From the IMG/VR virus record IMGVR_UViG_3300033153_009979, positions 1 to 21,218 of that record: DNA of 21,218 bases. One strand, written 5' to 3'. Shown one piece after another: positions 6,183-11,786 of this stretch. Both the position numbers and the translations under genes were made by a program. This DNA is from a virus. A model generated the notes under the pieces. The model worked only from the letters and a program-made list of their open reading frames with translations, ran no database searches and had not been told where the DNA came from. Numbering within the stretch: position 1 is the first letter of the stretch; every line of letters starts with the position of its first letter.

Positions 6183-6211
6183 ACATATATTAAAAAATAT
6201 GTTTATCTTTG
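6183..6211 (+). promoter_or_regulatory. -7 element with overlapping inverted repeat before the KilA-N gene
   Basis: TATCTTTG (6204-6211) matches TAnnTTTG. ACATAT (6183-6188) and ATATGT (6197-6202) form an inverted repeat directly upstream, in the -33 to -7 spacer, where a bound repressor would block transcription. No TTTG -33 is visible at the normal distance. The half-sites resemble those at 2959-2978. Confidence 0.5.
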
Positions 6212-6235
6212 TTAAAAATAATACATAATTAAAAT

Positions 6236-6844
6236 ATGAAAACAGAGGTAATAATGAAACGTGAGTTATTCGGAAGTGATATTTCACAAAAAAGTAAATC
6301 TGAATTTTTTAGTGCAACTGATTTGGTTAGAGCCGGCAATAAATGGCGGATGCTGAACAGTTTACCTTTTTTTAATATGCAAGAATGGCTAAGGCAAAAA
6401 TCTACAAAAGATTTTATAAAAGAACTTGAAAAAGTTTATGAAAAGGTTAAGATTGCAGGAAGGGGGAGGAATGCTCATACTTGGGTGCACCCATTTTTGT
6501 TTATTGATTTAGCTTTAGCAATAAATCCTAAATTAAAAATTGAAGTTTATAAATGGATTTATGATGAACTTATAAAATATCGAAATAATTCCGGAGATTC
6601 TTATAAAAAAATGACAGGAGCATTATGGTTAAATTGCAGTAACAAATCTAAATTTAAAGATGGAATAAAAACAACTGCAAATATGATAAAATTAGCTTGT
6701 AAGGTAAAAAATTGGGAAACAGCAAACGAAAAACAATTGCATTTAAGAGATAAAATACATGAAAATATTTCTCTCTTATGCGATGTTTTAAAAGATAATA
6801 ATAAAGCTGTTAAAATAGGAATAATGAAATCGTTAGAAAAATAG
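6236..6844 (+). CDS. KilA-N domain protein
   Basis: 202 residues. The KilA-N DNA-binding domain spans about 23-112: FFSATDLVRAGNKW at the start, then a helix (FNMQEWLRQ), and the hallmark GRGRNAHTWVHPFLFIDLAL with INPKLKIEVYKWIYDEL. The C-terminal part (about 120-202) is helical and not a recognised domain. KilA-N proteins are DNA-binding phage regulators, antirepressors or host-takeover proteins. Its own promoter with an operator-like repeat suggests it is separately controlled. Confidence 0.88.
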   Translation: MKTEVIMKRELFGSDISQKSKSEFFSATDLVRAGNKWRMLNSLPFFNMQEWLRQKSTKDFIKELEKVYEKVKIAGRGRNAHTWVHPFLFIDLALAINPKLKIEVYKWIYDELIKYRNNSGDSYKKMTGALWLNCSNKSKFKDGIKTTANMIKLACKVKNWETANEKQLHLRDKIHENISLLCDVLKDNNKAVKIGIMKSLEK

Positions 6845-6905
6845 ATAACCGAAAAGAAATATTCAAAGAAATGATTAAAATTAAGAACAAATAAAAAATA
6901 AAAAC

Positions 6906-7133
6906 ATGAATCTAAAAACTGTTAAAAATATAAATGATATTAAGCAAGGCGATACGCTTATAATTACCGGTGATATTTTTAAAAATGATCCTGTAAAAGC
7001 ACAGATAGTTAAGATAACTAAACAAGACGGAACCGAGATAATTATTAATAAAAAAAAGAATTATTATTTTAATTTAGAAATGTATTTGCAAAATAAAAGT
7101 TGGGTTAAAGAAGTAAAAATTGTTACAGAATAA
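6906..7133 (+). CDS. Hypothetical small beta-rich protein
   Basis: 75 residues with an N-terminal region DIKQGDTLIITGDIF followed by KAQIVKITKQDGTEIII and a C-terminal part ending WVKEVKIVTE. The 'GDtl.i.g' strand pattern suggests a small SH3-like barrel. Not assigned to a family. Its TAA stop forms part of a TAACTAAAA motif lying 19 bases before the next ATG. Confidence 0.55.
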   Translation: MNLKTVKNINDIKQGDTLIITGDIFKNDPVKAQIVKITKQDGTEIIINKKKNYYFNLEMYLQNKSWVKEVKIVTE

Positions 7134-7149
7134 CTAAAATAGCTAACAA

Positions 7150-7329
7150 ATGACAACATCAGATAAAAAATTATTAAAAAAATTAGAAACATTATTTTCG
7201 GAAGCCATTATAAATATTACCAAATTAAAAACGGAAAATAGGTTATTAAAAGCCGAAAATGAAAAACTTTGGAATTTATTAAAAGAAAAAAATGAAGATA
7301 AAAGATTTTTTAAAATTGAGAACAAATGA
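7150..7329 (+). CDS. Small leucine-zipper-like coiled-coil protein
   Basis: A 59-residue protein, almost all one charged helix: MTTSDKKLLKKLETLF..., with heptad-spaced Leu/Ile through about residues 8-50 (ITKLKTENRLLKAENEKLWN has a bZIP-like zipper pattern). Likely dimeric; might be a small accessory or regulatory factor. It starts 19 bases after TAACTAAAA and ends in an ATGA overlap with the next gene, supporting a real gene. Confidence 0.55.
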   Translation: MTTSDKKLLKKLETLFSEAIINITKLKTENRLLKAENEKLWNLLKEKNEDKRFFKIENK

Positions 7330-7535
7330 AAAAAATAATTGAAGAATTAAAACAGCACAAAACATTTTTTGATTTTTTAAAGTATATAAAAGACACAGAA
7401 AGCCTTATAATGACACAAGATAATGGATGGTATTGGTTGGAATATAAAGGAGAAGTAATTGAAAAAACAGAAAAAGAGAGGTTCATATCATCATCTGAAA
7501 TGGATGATTTAATGAAATTAGCAGGATTGTGTTAA
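7326..7535 (+). CDS. Hypothetical protein
   Basis: 69 residues, acidic and aromatic (FDFLKYIKDTESLIM, DNGWYWLEYKGEVI), not recognised. A short helix, beta hairpin, helix order is suggested by eye. Start overlaps the stop of the coiled-coil gene (ATGA), so translation is probably coupled. Confidence 0.55.
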   Translation: MKKIIEELKQHKTFFDFLKYIKDTESLIMTQDNGWYWLEYKGEVIEKTEKERFISSSEMDDLMKLAGLC

Positions 7536-7550
7536 TTCTAAATTTGAAAT

Positions 7551-7847
7551 ATGAAATTTAAAATAAAAGACAAAACAAACGATATTAAAGCTGAAAAATT
7601 GGCTAAAAAATACACAAAAATATACATAAGTCATTACAATTATGGTGAGCAGGATATTATTTTATGCGAAAATTGCCGTAAAAGAGCAGTAGATATTCAT
7701 CATATAAAATTTAAAAGCAAAGGCGGAACAAATGATATATCTAATTTAATAGCTCTTTGCCGAAATTGTCATATAAAAGCACATAAAAATAAAGAATTTA
7801 ACAAAAAGTTACAGGAAATTAAAAATAAAGAATTTAATATAAACTAA
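7551..7847 (+). CDS. HNH endonuclease
   Basis: 98 residues with a complete HNH core: zinc-binding C39 and C42 (CENC), the HNH catalytic pair H50-H51 (DIHHI), the asparagine N65 (ISNLIALC), and second zinc pair C70/C73 (CRNCH), followed by H78. The compact, stand-alone form is typical of phage HNH nucleases, which nick or cut double-stranded DNA with a metal ion. It could be free-standing homing, packaging-linked or DNA-processing; distance from terminase argues against the packaging type. Confidence 0.88.
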   Translation: MKFKIKDKTNDIKAEKLAKKYTKIYISHYNYGEQDIILCENCRKRAVDIHHIKFKSKGGTNDISNLIALCRNCHIKAHKNKEFNKKLQEIKNKEFNIN

Positions 7848-7852
7848 AAGAT

Positions 7853-8125
7853 ATGAGAAGTTTAATATTTGACATAAATAATAAAGAGGTTAAAGAGGGG
7901 GATACGCTATCTATTCCGTATATTGACCCTGTTAATAATTTACATGTAGACACAGAGGATTTTCAAGTGGTTGTAATATTTAAACACGGCTGTTTTGGGT
8001 ATAATGGGAATTTAAGATTTGTGCCTTTATTTGAATGGAGCGAAATAAGAAAGGGTGATTATATACCCAATTGGGGCACTGAAGAAATTATTACTGATAA
8101 TTATTTATTTAAAATTGTATCATAA
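7853..8125 (+). CDS. YopX-like phage protein (tentative)
   Basis: 90 residues. IFDINNKEVKEGDTL near the N-terminus followed by VVVIFKHGCFGYNG and a C-terminal hydrophobic end resembles the layout of YopX-type phage proteins (D..G..v.eGD..., then a v.f..g.f strand). The resemblance is weak and the function of that family is unknown. AAACTAAAA lies 12 bases before the ATG. Confidence 0.45.
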   Translation: MRSLIFDINNKEVKEGDTLSIPYIDPVNNLHVDTEDFQVVVIFKHGCFGYNGNLRFVPLFEWSEIRKGDYIPNWGTEEIITDNYLFKIVS

Positions 8126-8151
8126 AAAAGGAAAAATAAAAAATTTAACAA

Positions 8152-8565
8152 ATGAACATTTCAGAGGAAATATTACACAGTCAAATATGTGAATATTTAA
8201 GAATTCAATATCCCAAAATTCTTTTTAAATCGGATATGTCGGGTATTCGACTAACAATCGGACAAGCAAAAAAAGTTAAAAAATTAAGAAGTTCAAATGC
8301 TTTTCCCGACATTGAAATATTAGAAAAATCATATCATTATAACGCACTATTTTTAGAAGTAAAAAAAGAAACACCTTACAGAAAAAACGGCAAACTTAAA
8401 AAACAAACAGCATACGAAATTATCGGCGGTATAAGAGTTAAATACGATCATTTACAAAGGCAAAATAAAGTGCATGAAAAATTAAGAGAAAGAGGATATA
8501 TGGCAGAATTTGTATGGACTTTAGATATGACAATGCAGATTGTTGATGAATATTTAAATTTGTGA
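8152..8565 (+). CDS. VRR-NUC-type (PD-(D/E)XK) nuclease
   Basis: 137 residues. The order of motifs fits VRR-NUC: an N-terminal helix with E6 (EEILHSQICEYL), D53 in NAFPDIEIL, E69 and K71 in ALFLEVKKE, then Q102/Q104 in DHLQRQNKVHEKL and a closing RGYMAEFVWTLD. These proteins are metal-dependent nucleases that cut branched or single-strand/double-strand junction DNA, for example acting like a Holliday junction resolvase in phages. Its place in the DNA-metabolism run fits. Confidence 0.85.
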   Translation: MNISEEILHSQICEYLRIQYPKILFKSDMSGIRLTIGQAKKVKKLRSSNAFPDIEILEKSYHYNALFLEVKKETPYRKNGKLKKQTAYEIIGGIRVKYDHLQRQNKVHEKLRERGYMAEFVWTLDMTMQIVDEYLNL

Positions 8566-8621
8566 TATTGAAAAATACAAACAAAAAAATAGAGAAATTA
8601 ATATAAACTAAAAATAAGAAA

Positions 8622-8882
8622 ATGAAAAAATTAAATCACAAATCGCAAAGAATAGAAATTGGTATTTTGGAAAAAGAATATAACAACAAAACCAAAATAC
8701 ACACACTTAAAATTGTAACGCACGGCGGAATGAGTGAGGGTGATTGTATTACAAACGCAACTTACGTAACCGGTAAGGTTAATTCGTCTGTTGAGCTTAC
8801 AAAAATTATAAGTTCTAAAAAATCAAAAGGGGTTTGGAATGACGGAATTTTACAAGTTGCAAAATTTAAAAAAGTAAATTAA
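8622..8882 (+). CDS. Hypothetical protein
   Basis: An 86-residue basic protein (THGGMSEGDCITNATYVTGK is the most distinctive stretch), not recognised. Beta-rich by eye. AAACTAAAA lies 17 bases before the ATG. A small AT-rich inverted repeat starts at its stop codon, so it may end a transcription unit. Confidence 0.5.
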   Translation: MKKLNHKSQRIEIGILEKEYNNKTKIHTLKIVTHGGMSEGDCITNATYVTGKVNSSVELTKIISSKKSKGVWNDGILQVAKFKKVN

Positions 8883-8911
8883 TTTTGCAAATTCTTTATA
8901 TAAAGCAAAAT
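8882..8911. repeat. AT-rich inverted repeat after a stop codon
   Basis: ATTTTGC (8882-8888) is repeated in inverse as GCAAAAT (8905-8911), with the 10-bp palindrome TTTATATAAA (8895-8904) inside. It starts at the TAA of the upstream gene. No T-run follows on the + strand, so an intrinsic terminator is not supported; a weak processing hairpin or protein-binding site remains possible. Confidence 0.3.
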
Positions 8912-8953
8912 AAAAACAGTTAGTATATTTAAATACATTTAAATCTATTTATT

Positions 8954-9313
8954 ATGAAATACGCATTAAGAATAATATCATTGCCTGGATTTATTTTAAT
9001 ATTAATAACCAAAGCTATAATTTTAAATGTAAAATATTTAATAAATTTTGTCAAATATGGCGGGGAATTTATTGTCTATTCAAAAAAATGTCAAACAAAA
9101 ACAATTTTTGATGTTTTTAAGAAAATTGATAATTTCACAGAAAACGTTAAATATCAATATAATGAAAAAGTTATCTGCCCTTATTGTAATTTTGAGTATA
9201 GTGTAGACATGAAAAAGTCAGGAGAACAAGAATGTTTCAATTGTGGTCAATTTTTTTATCTTGAAGTAGATTCAATAACCCTGTATAATTCAAAAAAACT
9301 TAAAAATGTTTGA
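8954..9313 (+). CDS. Membrane-anchored zinc-ribbon protein
   Basis: 119 residues. An N-terminal hydrophobic segment (about 7-25: IISLPGFILILITKAIILNV) would anchor it in the membrane. The C-terminal domain carries VICPYCNFEYSV and QECFNCGQFFYL, two CxxC pairs 17 residues apart, a rubredoxin-like zinc ribbon. First of three consecutive small genes with such pairs. Role unknown; possible protein or nucleic-acid contact at the membrane. Confidence 0.6.
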   Translation: MKYALRIISLPGFILILITKAIILNVKYLINFVKYGGEFIVYSKKCQTKTIFDVFKKIDNFTENVKYQYNEKVICPYCNFEYSVDMKKSGEQECFNCGQFFYLEVDSITLYNSKKLKNV

Positions 9314-9524
9314 TTTAGAAATAACTGAAAAAGATTGGAATAAAAATACTGTTTCTTTTTGTGGAGAAGAAAATGAAACCATTTCGGTATACAGAAAATG
9401 CCCAAAATGTTGTAGGTATATCAAATCCGGAGATTTGTTAATGAACGGAAACGGAGACGTGTTTCTTGAAAATTGGACTTGCTCTGTTTGTGGTGAAATT
9501 AAGCCGTTTTTTGATAGATATTAA
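9306..9524 (+). CDS. Small zinc-ribbon protein
   Basis: 72 residues with CPKCCRYIKSGD and CSVCGEIKPFF, CxxC pairs about 27 residues apart, forming a treble-clef or ribbon-like zinc site. It overlaps the end of the upstream zinc-ribbon gene by eight bases and its TAA stop is inside TAACTAAAA, which lies 19 bases before the next ATG. Role unknown. Confidence 0.6.
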   Translation: MFDLEITEKDWNKNTVSFCGEENETISVYRKCPKCCRYIKSGDLLMNGNGDVFLENWTCSVCGEIKPFFDRY

Positions 9525-9540
9525 CTAAAAAATAAATATT

Positions 9541-9702
9541 ATGAAAACAATATCATTATCAAAGATTAAAAAAGAAATAAGATATTATCATTTGTTTTTT
9601 TGTCCATATTGTGATGGGATGAATGAATTAAGCTATTGTATTACATATGAAGAAACAATATTTTGTGAACATTGCAATAAAGAAATTGAAATTACTGATT
9701 AA
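9541..9702 (+). CDS. Very small zinc-ribbon protein (53 residues)
   Basis: Starts MKTISLSKIKKEIRYYHLFF, then CPYCDGMNEL and FCEHCNKEIEITD: two CxxC pairs 22 residues apart, a minimal zinc ribbon. The start has the ATATTATGAAA context. The last third of the gene is duplicated at 9893-9934, where it ends a 22-codon fragment. It is the last gene before the first element-C promoter. Confidence 0.6.
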   Translation: MKTISLSKIKKEIRYYHLFFCPYCDGMNELSYCITYEETIFCEHCNKEIEITD

Positions 9703-9704
9703 TT

Positions 9705-9734
9705 TTTGCAGGTTAAAATAAATTAGTATATTTG
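9705..9734 (+). promoter_or_regulatory. Bacteroidetes-type promoter of element C copy 1
   Basis: TTTG at 9705-9708, 18-base spacer, TATATTTG at 9727-9734: an excellent match to the Bacteroidetes vegetative promoter. Transcription would begin shortly after, about 10 bases before the first strand of the P1 helix of element C. The copy at 10182-10212 has the same layout. Confidence 0.8.
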
Positions 9735-9750
9735 TGAACGTAATTAAATG

Positions 9751-9862
9751 AACGCTAATGAAATTTGAAATTTTTAACATACAAATAAATCCCGGTAACG
9801 GACAGAATAGGCAGTTTACAAATTAGCGTTTGGCTGTCTTTTTTTGTTCCTACCGGTTTTTT
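9751..9862 (+). ncRNA. Pseudoknotted leader element C, copy 1
   Basis: Pairings seen: P1 AACGCTAAT (9751-9759) with ATTAGCGTT (9822-9830); P3 GGACAG (9800-9805) with CTGTCT (9834-9839); P4 CCGGTA (9792-9797) with TACCGG (9851-9856). P1 crosses P3 and P4, giving a pseudoknot. A local CCG-GTAA-CGG hairpin competes with P4 and with the first bases of P3. T-runs follow the second strands of P3 (9839-9845) and P4 (9857-9862), as in intrinsic terminators. All three pairings are kept in copy 2 with compensatory changes. Known riboswitch class not recognised; a transcription attenuator is the best guess. Confidence 0.65.
9758..9826 (+). CDS. Leader peptide of element C copy 1 (22 residues)
   Basis: ATG at 9758, overlapping the first strand of P1, opens 22 codons (MKFEIFNIQINPGNGQ...) ending at TAG 9824-9826 inside the second strand of P1. 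It aligns with the 21-residue peptide of copy 2 (MKIELIISNIPGIGQ...): MK.E at the start and PG.GQ in the middle are shared. The downstream ATG at 9866 is in the same frame, exactly 42 bases after the stop, with no other stop between. Confidence 0.5.
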   Translation: MKFEIFNIQINPGNGQNRQFTN

Positions 9863-9865
9863 ATT

Positions 9866-9934
9866 ATGACATATCGAAAACAAAATATAATGTTTTGTGA
9901 ACATTGTAATAAAGAAATTGAAATTACTAATTAG
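9866..9934 (+). pseudogene. Chimeric 22-codon fragment after element C copy 1
   Basis: ATG at 9866 begins MTYRKQNIMFCEHCNKEIEI. The end duplicates the C-terminus of the zinc-ribbon gene at 9541. The TATCGAAAACAAA at its start (9872-9884) also occurs at 9977-9989 in the next gene. It therefore looks like a recombination scar joining pieces of two neighbours, placed where a leader-controlled gene should be. It could still be translated, but only one CxxC pair remains. Confidence 0.55.
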
Positions 9935-9955
9935 TTTTTTTTAAAAATAAATATT

Positions 9956-10180
9956 ATGAAAATAGATTTTGATAATTATCGAAAACAAACGGTTAATCAG
10001 TATAATGATTTAACTGAAAGTTTTAAAAATATTGAATTTGAAGATATTACAAGGGAAGATTTTGAATTTATTAAAAAATAAGTAAAGGATTTAAGGACTT
10101 ATATCGTTACGCTAACCGCTTTAGTTGATTCTGACGGTGAATTTAAATCTTTAGATATTCCGGTTAATGTTTTGAAATAA
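9956..10180 (+). pseudogene. Small gene interrupted by an in-frame TAA
   Basis: ATG at 9956 opens 41 codons (MKIDFDNYRKQTVNQYNDL...) to TAA at 10079-10081. The same frame then continues open for 32 codons (VKDLRTYIVTLTALVDSDGE...SLDIPVNVLK) to TAA 10178-10180. The second part has no start of its own and reads like real coding sequence, so the simplest reading is one protein of about 74 residues broken by a nonsense change (a sense codon such as TAT to TAA). Alternatives: the 41-residue product is the true protein, or the stop is read through. Protein family not recognised. Confidence 0.5.
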
Positions 10181-10181
10181 C

Positions 10182-10212
10182 TTTTGCAAGTTGAAATAAT
10201 TTGTTATCTTTG
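10182..10212 (+). promoter_or_regulatory. Bacteroidetes-type promoter of the replication operon
   Basis: TTTTG at 10182-10186, 18-base spacer, TATCTTTG at 10205-10212. The start point would fall just before the first P1 strand of element C copy 2 (10225). The surrounding CTTTTGCAAGTTGAAATAA resembles TTTTTGCAGGTTAAAATAA at the first copy, so promoter and leader were duplicated together. Confidence 0.8.
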
Positions 10213-10224
10213 TAAGGAATTAAA

Positions 10225-10335
10225 AAGCCACTCATGAAAATAGAATTAATAATATCTAACATACCCGGCATCGGGCAAATATTAGACGGTTTTGCGTAGT
10301 GGCTTCCGTCTTTTTTTGTTCCTGCCGGTTTTTTT
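10225..10335 (+). ncRNA. Pseudoknotted leader element C, copy 2 (replication operon leader)
   Basis: Pairings: P1 AAGCCACT (10225-10232) with AGTGGCTT (10298-10305); P3 AGACGG (10284-10289) with CCGTCT (10306-10311); P4 CCGGCA (10265-10270) with TGCCGG (10323-10328). A local CCCG-GCAT-CGGG hairpin (10264-10275) competes with P4. The second P1 strand abuts the second P3 strand, allowing coaxial stacking. T-runs follow P3 (10311-10317) and P4 (10329-10335). Relative to copy 1, P1 is different in sequence but still paired, and P3 and P4 each show a base-pair swap. It lies directly before the replication initiator ATG at 10339, so it probably sets initiator and helicase-loader expression. Confidence 0.7.
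10234..10299 (+). CDS. Leader peptide of element C copy 2 (21 residues)
   Basis: ATG at 10234, two bases after the first strand of P1, opens 21 codons (MKIELIISNIPGIGQ...DGFA) ending at TAG 10297-10299 inside the second strand of P1. Ribosomes on this frame would open P1, P3 and P4 in sequence, as in leader-peptide attenuators. The initiator ATG at 10339 is in the same frame with 13 open codons between. Confidence 0.55.
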   Translation: MKIELIISNIPGIGQILDGFA

Positions 10336-10338
10336 ATT

Positions 10339-11082
10339 ATGAATAGTGGGTTTATATATTTGCATAGAAAAATAAAAAATAGTTGGATTTGGAAAAAACC
10401 TGAATATTTTCAATGGTTTATTCATATTTTATTCAGGGCAAATTTTAAAGACAAAAAAATATTAGTTGGTTCTGAATTGTATGATATAAAAAGAGGTCAA
10501 TTTATTACATCAATTGAAAAATTGACGTGCGAATTAAATAATTGTACAACTCAAAAAATAAGAACTTTTTTAAAGTTGCTCGAAAAAGATAATATAATTA
10601 GCCGAAAAACAACATCAAAACTAACAATAATAACAGTCTGTAAATATGATAGTTATCAAACGCAGCAACAAACCAATAACAAACCAATAACAAACCGGCA
10701 ACAAACCGGCAACAAACCGGTAACAACAGAGAATAAGGAAGAAATAAAGAAGAATAAAGATAATAATGTAAATAAAAAAGAATATCCTGATTTTTTCAAT
10801 AAAAAATTAATTTCTGTTTATAAAGAATTTTTGCAATTCCGAAAAGAGAAAAAAAAGACAATAACAAAAACCCAAAAGCCTCGTTTTATTGAAAAATTAT
10901 CAAAGTTATCAAATACAAATCCTGAAAAGGCTGAAAAAATATTAATTCAAAGTATAGAAAATGGTTGGCAGGGAATATTTGAACTAAAAACAAACAACAA
11001 AAAGAATTCAAACGCCATAAATAAACAGGACATTGAGAATTTTCAGGGAAATAATCCTGACAGATTAAAATTTAAGAGATGA
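10339..11082 (+). CDS. Phage replication initiator (winged-helix, intragenic origin)
   Basis: 247 residues. The N-terminal domain (about 1-105; SGFIYLHRKIKNSWIWKKPE, then FITSIEKLTCELNNCTTQKI and IRTFLKLLEKDNIISRK) matches the winged-helix start of phage replisome organisers. A low-complexity linker (about 106-150) is encoded by 11-bp DNA iterons. The C-terminal domain (about 151-215) contains EKAEKILIQSIENGWQGIFE, typical of DnaT/DnaD-like ends. It would bind the iterons and load the helicase via the DnaC-like protein encoded next, overlapping by four bases (ATGA). Expression is probably controlled by element C. Confidence 0.8.
   Translation: MNSGFIYLHRKIKNSWIWKKPEYFQWFIHILFRANFKDKKILVGSELYDIKRGQFITSIEKLTCELNNCTTQKIRTFLKLLEKDNIISRKTTSKLTIITVCKYDSYQTQQQTNNKPITNRQQTGNKPVTTENKEEIKKNKDNNVNKKEYPDFFNKKLISVYKEFLQFRKEKKKTITKTQKPRFIEKLSKLSNTNPEKAEKILIQSIENGWQGIFELKTNNKKNSNAINKQDIENFQGNNPDRLKFKR
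10668..10722 (+). repeat. Five 11-bp iterons, candidate replication origin
   Basis: Five exact-period units lie end to end: ACAAACCAATA twice (10668, 10679), ACAAACCGGCA twice (10690, 10701), ACAAACCGGTA once (10712). The 11-bp period is one helical turn and is not a multiple of three, so it was not generated by protein repeats. Placement inside the initiator gene parallels lambda O, whose ori iterons lie within O (established knowledge). Inferred to be the initiator binding site. Confidence 0.65.
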
Positions 11083-11747
11083 AAAAGATAAACGAAATAA
11101 TAAATGAATTTTCTGAAAATTCAAGTAAAAACGAAATTGAAACCGTTAATATTGAATGGGATAAACACGCAAAAATCATTCAATATATTGCCAACAAATA
11201 TGTTTATAATTTTGAAATTGATGATAATAATAAAGATGTTTTAAAGCAGTTACTTCTTTATTTTACAGGGAATTCAGATTTTAACGGCTCATTAAATAAA
11301 GGGCTAATGTTAGTCGGCGGAGTAGGGACCGGAAAAAGTTTATTTTTTAAAATATTCAAAGAATACACAATGAATGTTATTAAAAAAAACAGCTATCAAA
11401 TGCACACAGCAATAGATATTATTGATAGTGTAAATATTTCGGGAGTTAAAATTTTTGAAGAATATTCACATCGTTACGAGGGGAAGCGTGCATATCCTAT
11501 ACGATGTTATATAGATGATATTGCAAGTGCAAATGAAAATGTGAAGTATTTTGGGACAGATACAAGTGTAATTGAACAGCTCTTATCAATAAGATATAAT
11601 ATTTTTGACAAATATGGGACATTAACACATACTTCGTCAAATAAATATCCGAATCAATTATCAGAAAAATATGATCAAAGAATTATCGACAGAATGATTG
11701 AAATGTTCAATATTATTGAATTATCGGGAGATTCAAGACGCAAATAA
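11079..11747 (+). CDS. DnaC-like AAA+ helicase loader
   Basis: 222 residues. Walker A GGVGTGKS (80-87), Walker B CYIDD (143-147), sensor-1-like THTSSN (183-188) and arginine-finger region YDQRIIDRM (198-206, R201 and R205) are all in DnaC/IstB order. It lacks an extra catalytic domain. It would use ATP to load the replicative helicase onto the origin opened by the initiator encoded just upstream (ATGA overlap). No helicase gene is seen nearby, so the host DnaB is the likely partner. Confidence 0.9.
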   Translation: MKKINEIINEFSENSSKNEIETVNIEWDKHAKIIQYIANKYVYNFEIDDNNKDVLKQLLLYFTGNSDFNGSLNKGLMLVGGVGTGKSLFFKIFKEYTMNVIKKNSYQMHTAIDIIDSVNISGVKIFEEYSHRYEGKRAYPIRCYIDDIASANENVKYFGTDTSVIEQLLSIRYNIFDKYGTLTHTSSNKYPNQLSEKYDQRIIDRMIEMFNIIELSGDSRRK

Positions 11748-11786
11748 AGAAGATATTGAAAAAATTAAACTAATTAAATAGAAATT

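Larger units (their letters stand above)
9661..9939 (+). repeat. 47-bp direct repeat flanking element C copy 1
   Basis: Bases 9661-9707 and 9893-9939 match at 44 of 47 positions (starting TTTTGTGAACATTG). The first lies at the 3' end of the zinc-ribbon gene, the second at the 3' end of the 22-codon fragment. Between them lie promoter, leader peptide and structured leader C copy 1. This is the footprint of a tandem duplication or recombination event. Confidence 0.75.

Noticed and set aside
7143-7325. Minus-strand open frame of 60 codons
   Set aside because: It is the antisense of the leucine-zipper-like gene at 7150-7329, which has proper start signals and coupled overlaps on the + strand.
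9839-9845. Programmed frameshifting at the T7 run of element C
   Set aside because: The leader peptide already stops before the T-run and the downstream gene is in the same frame, so no frameshift is needed. The T-runs fit terminators better.
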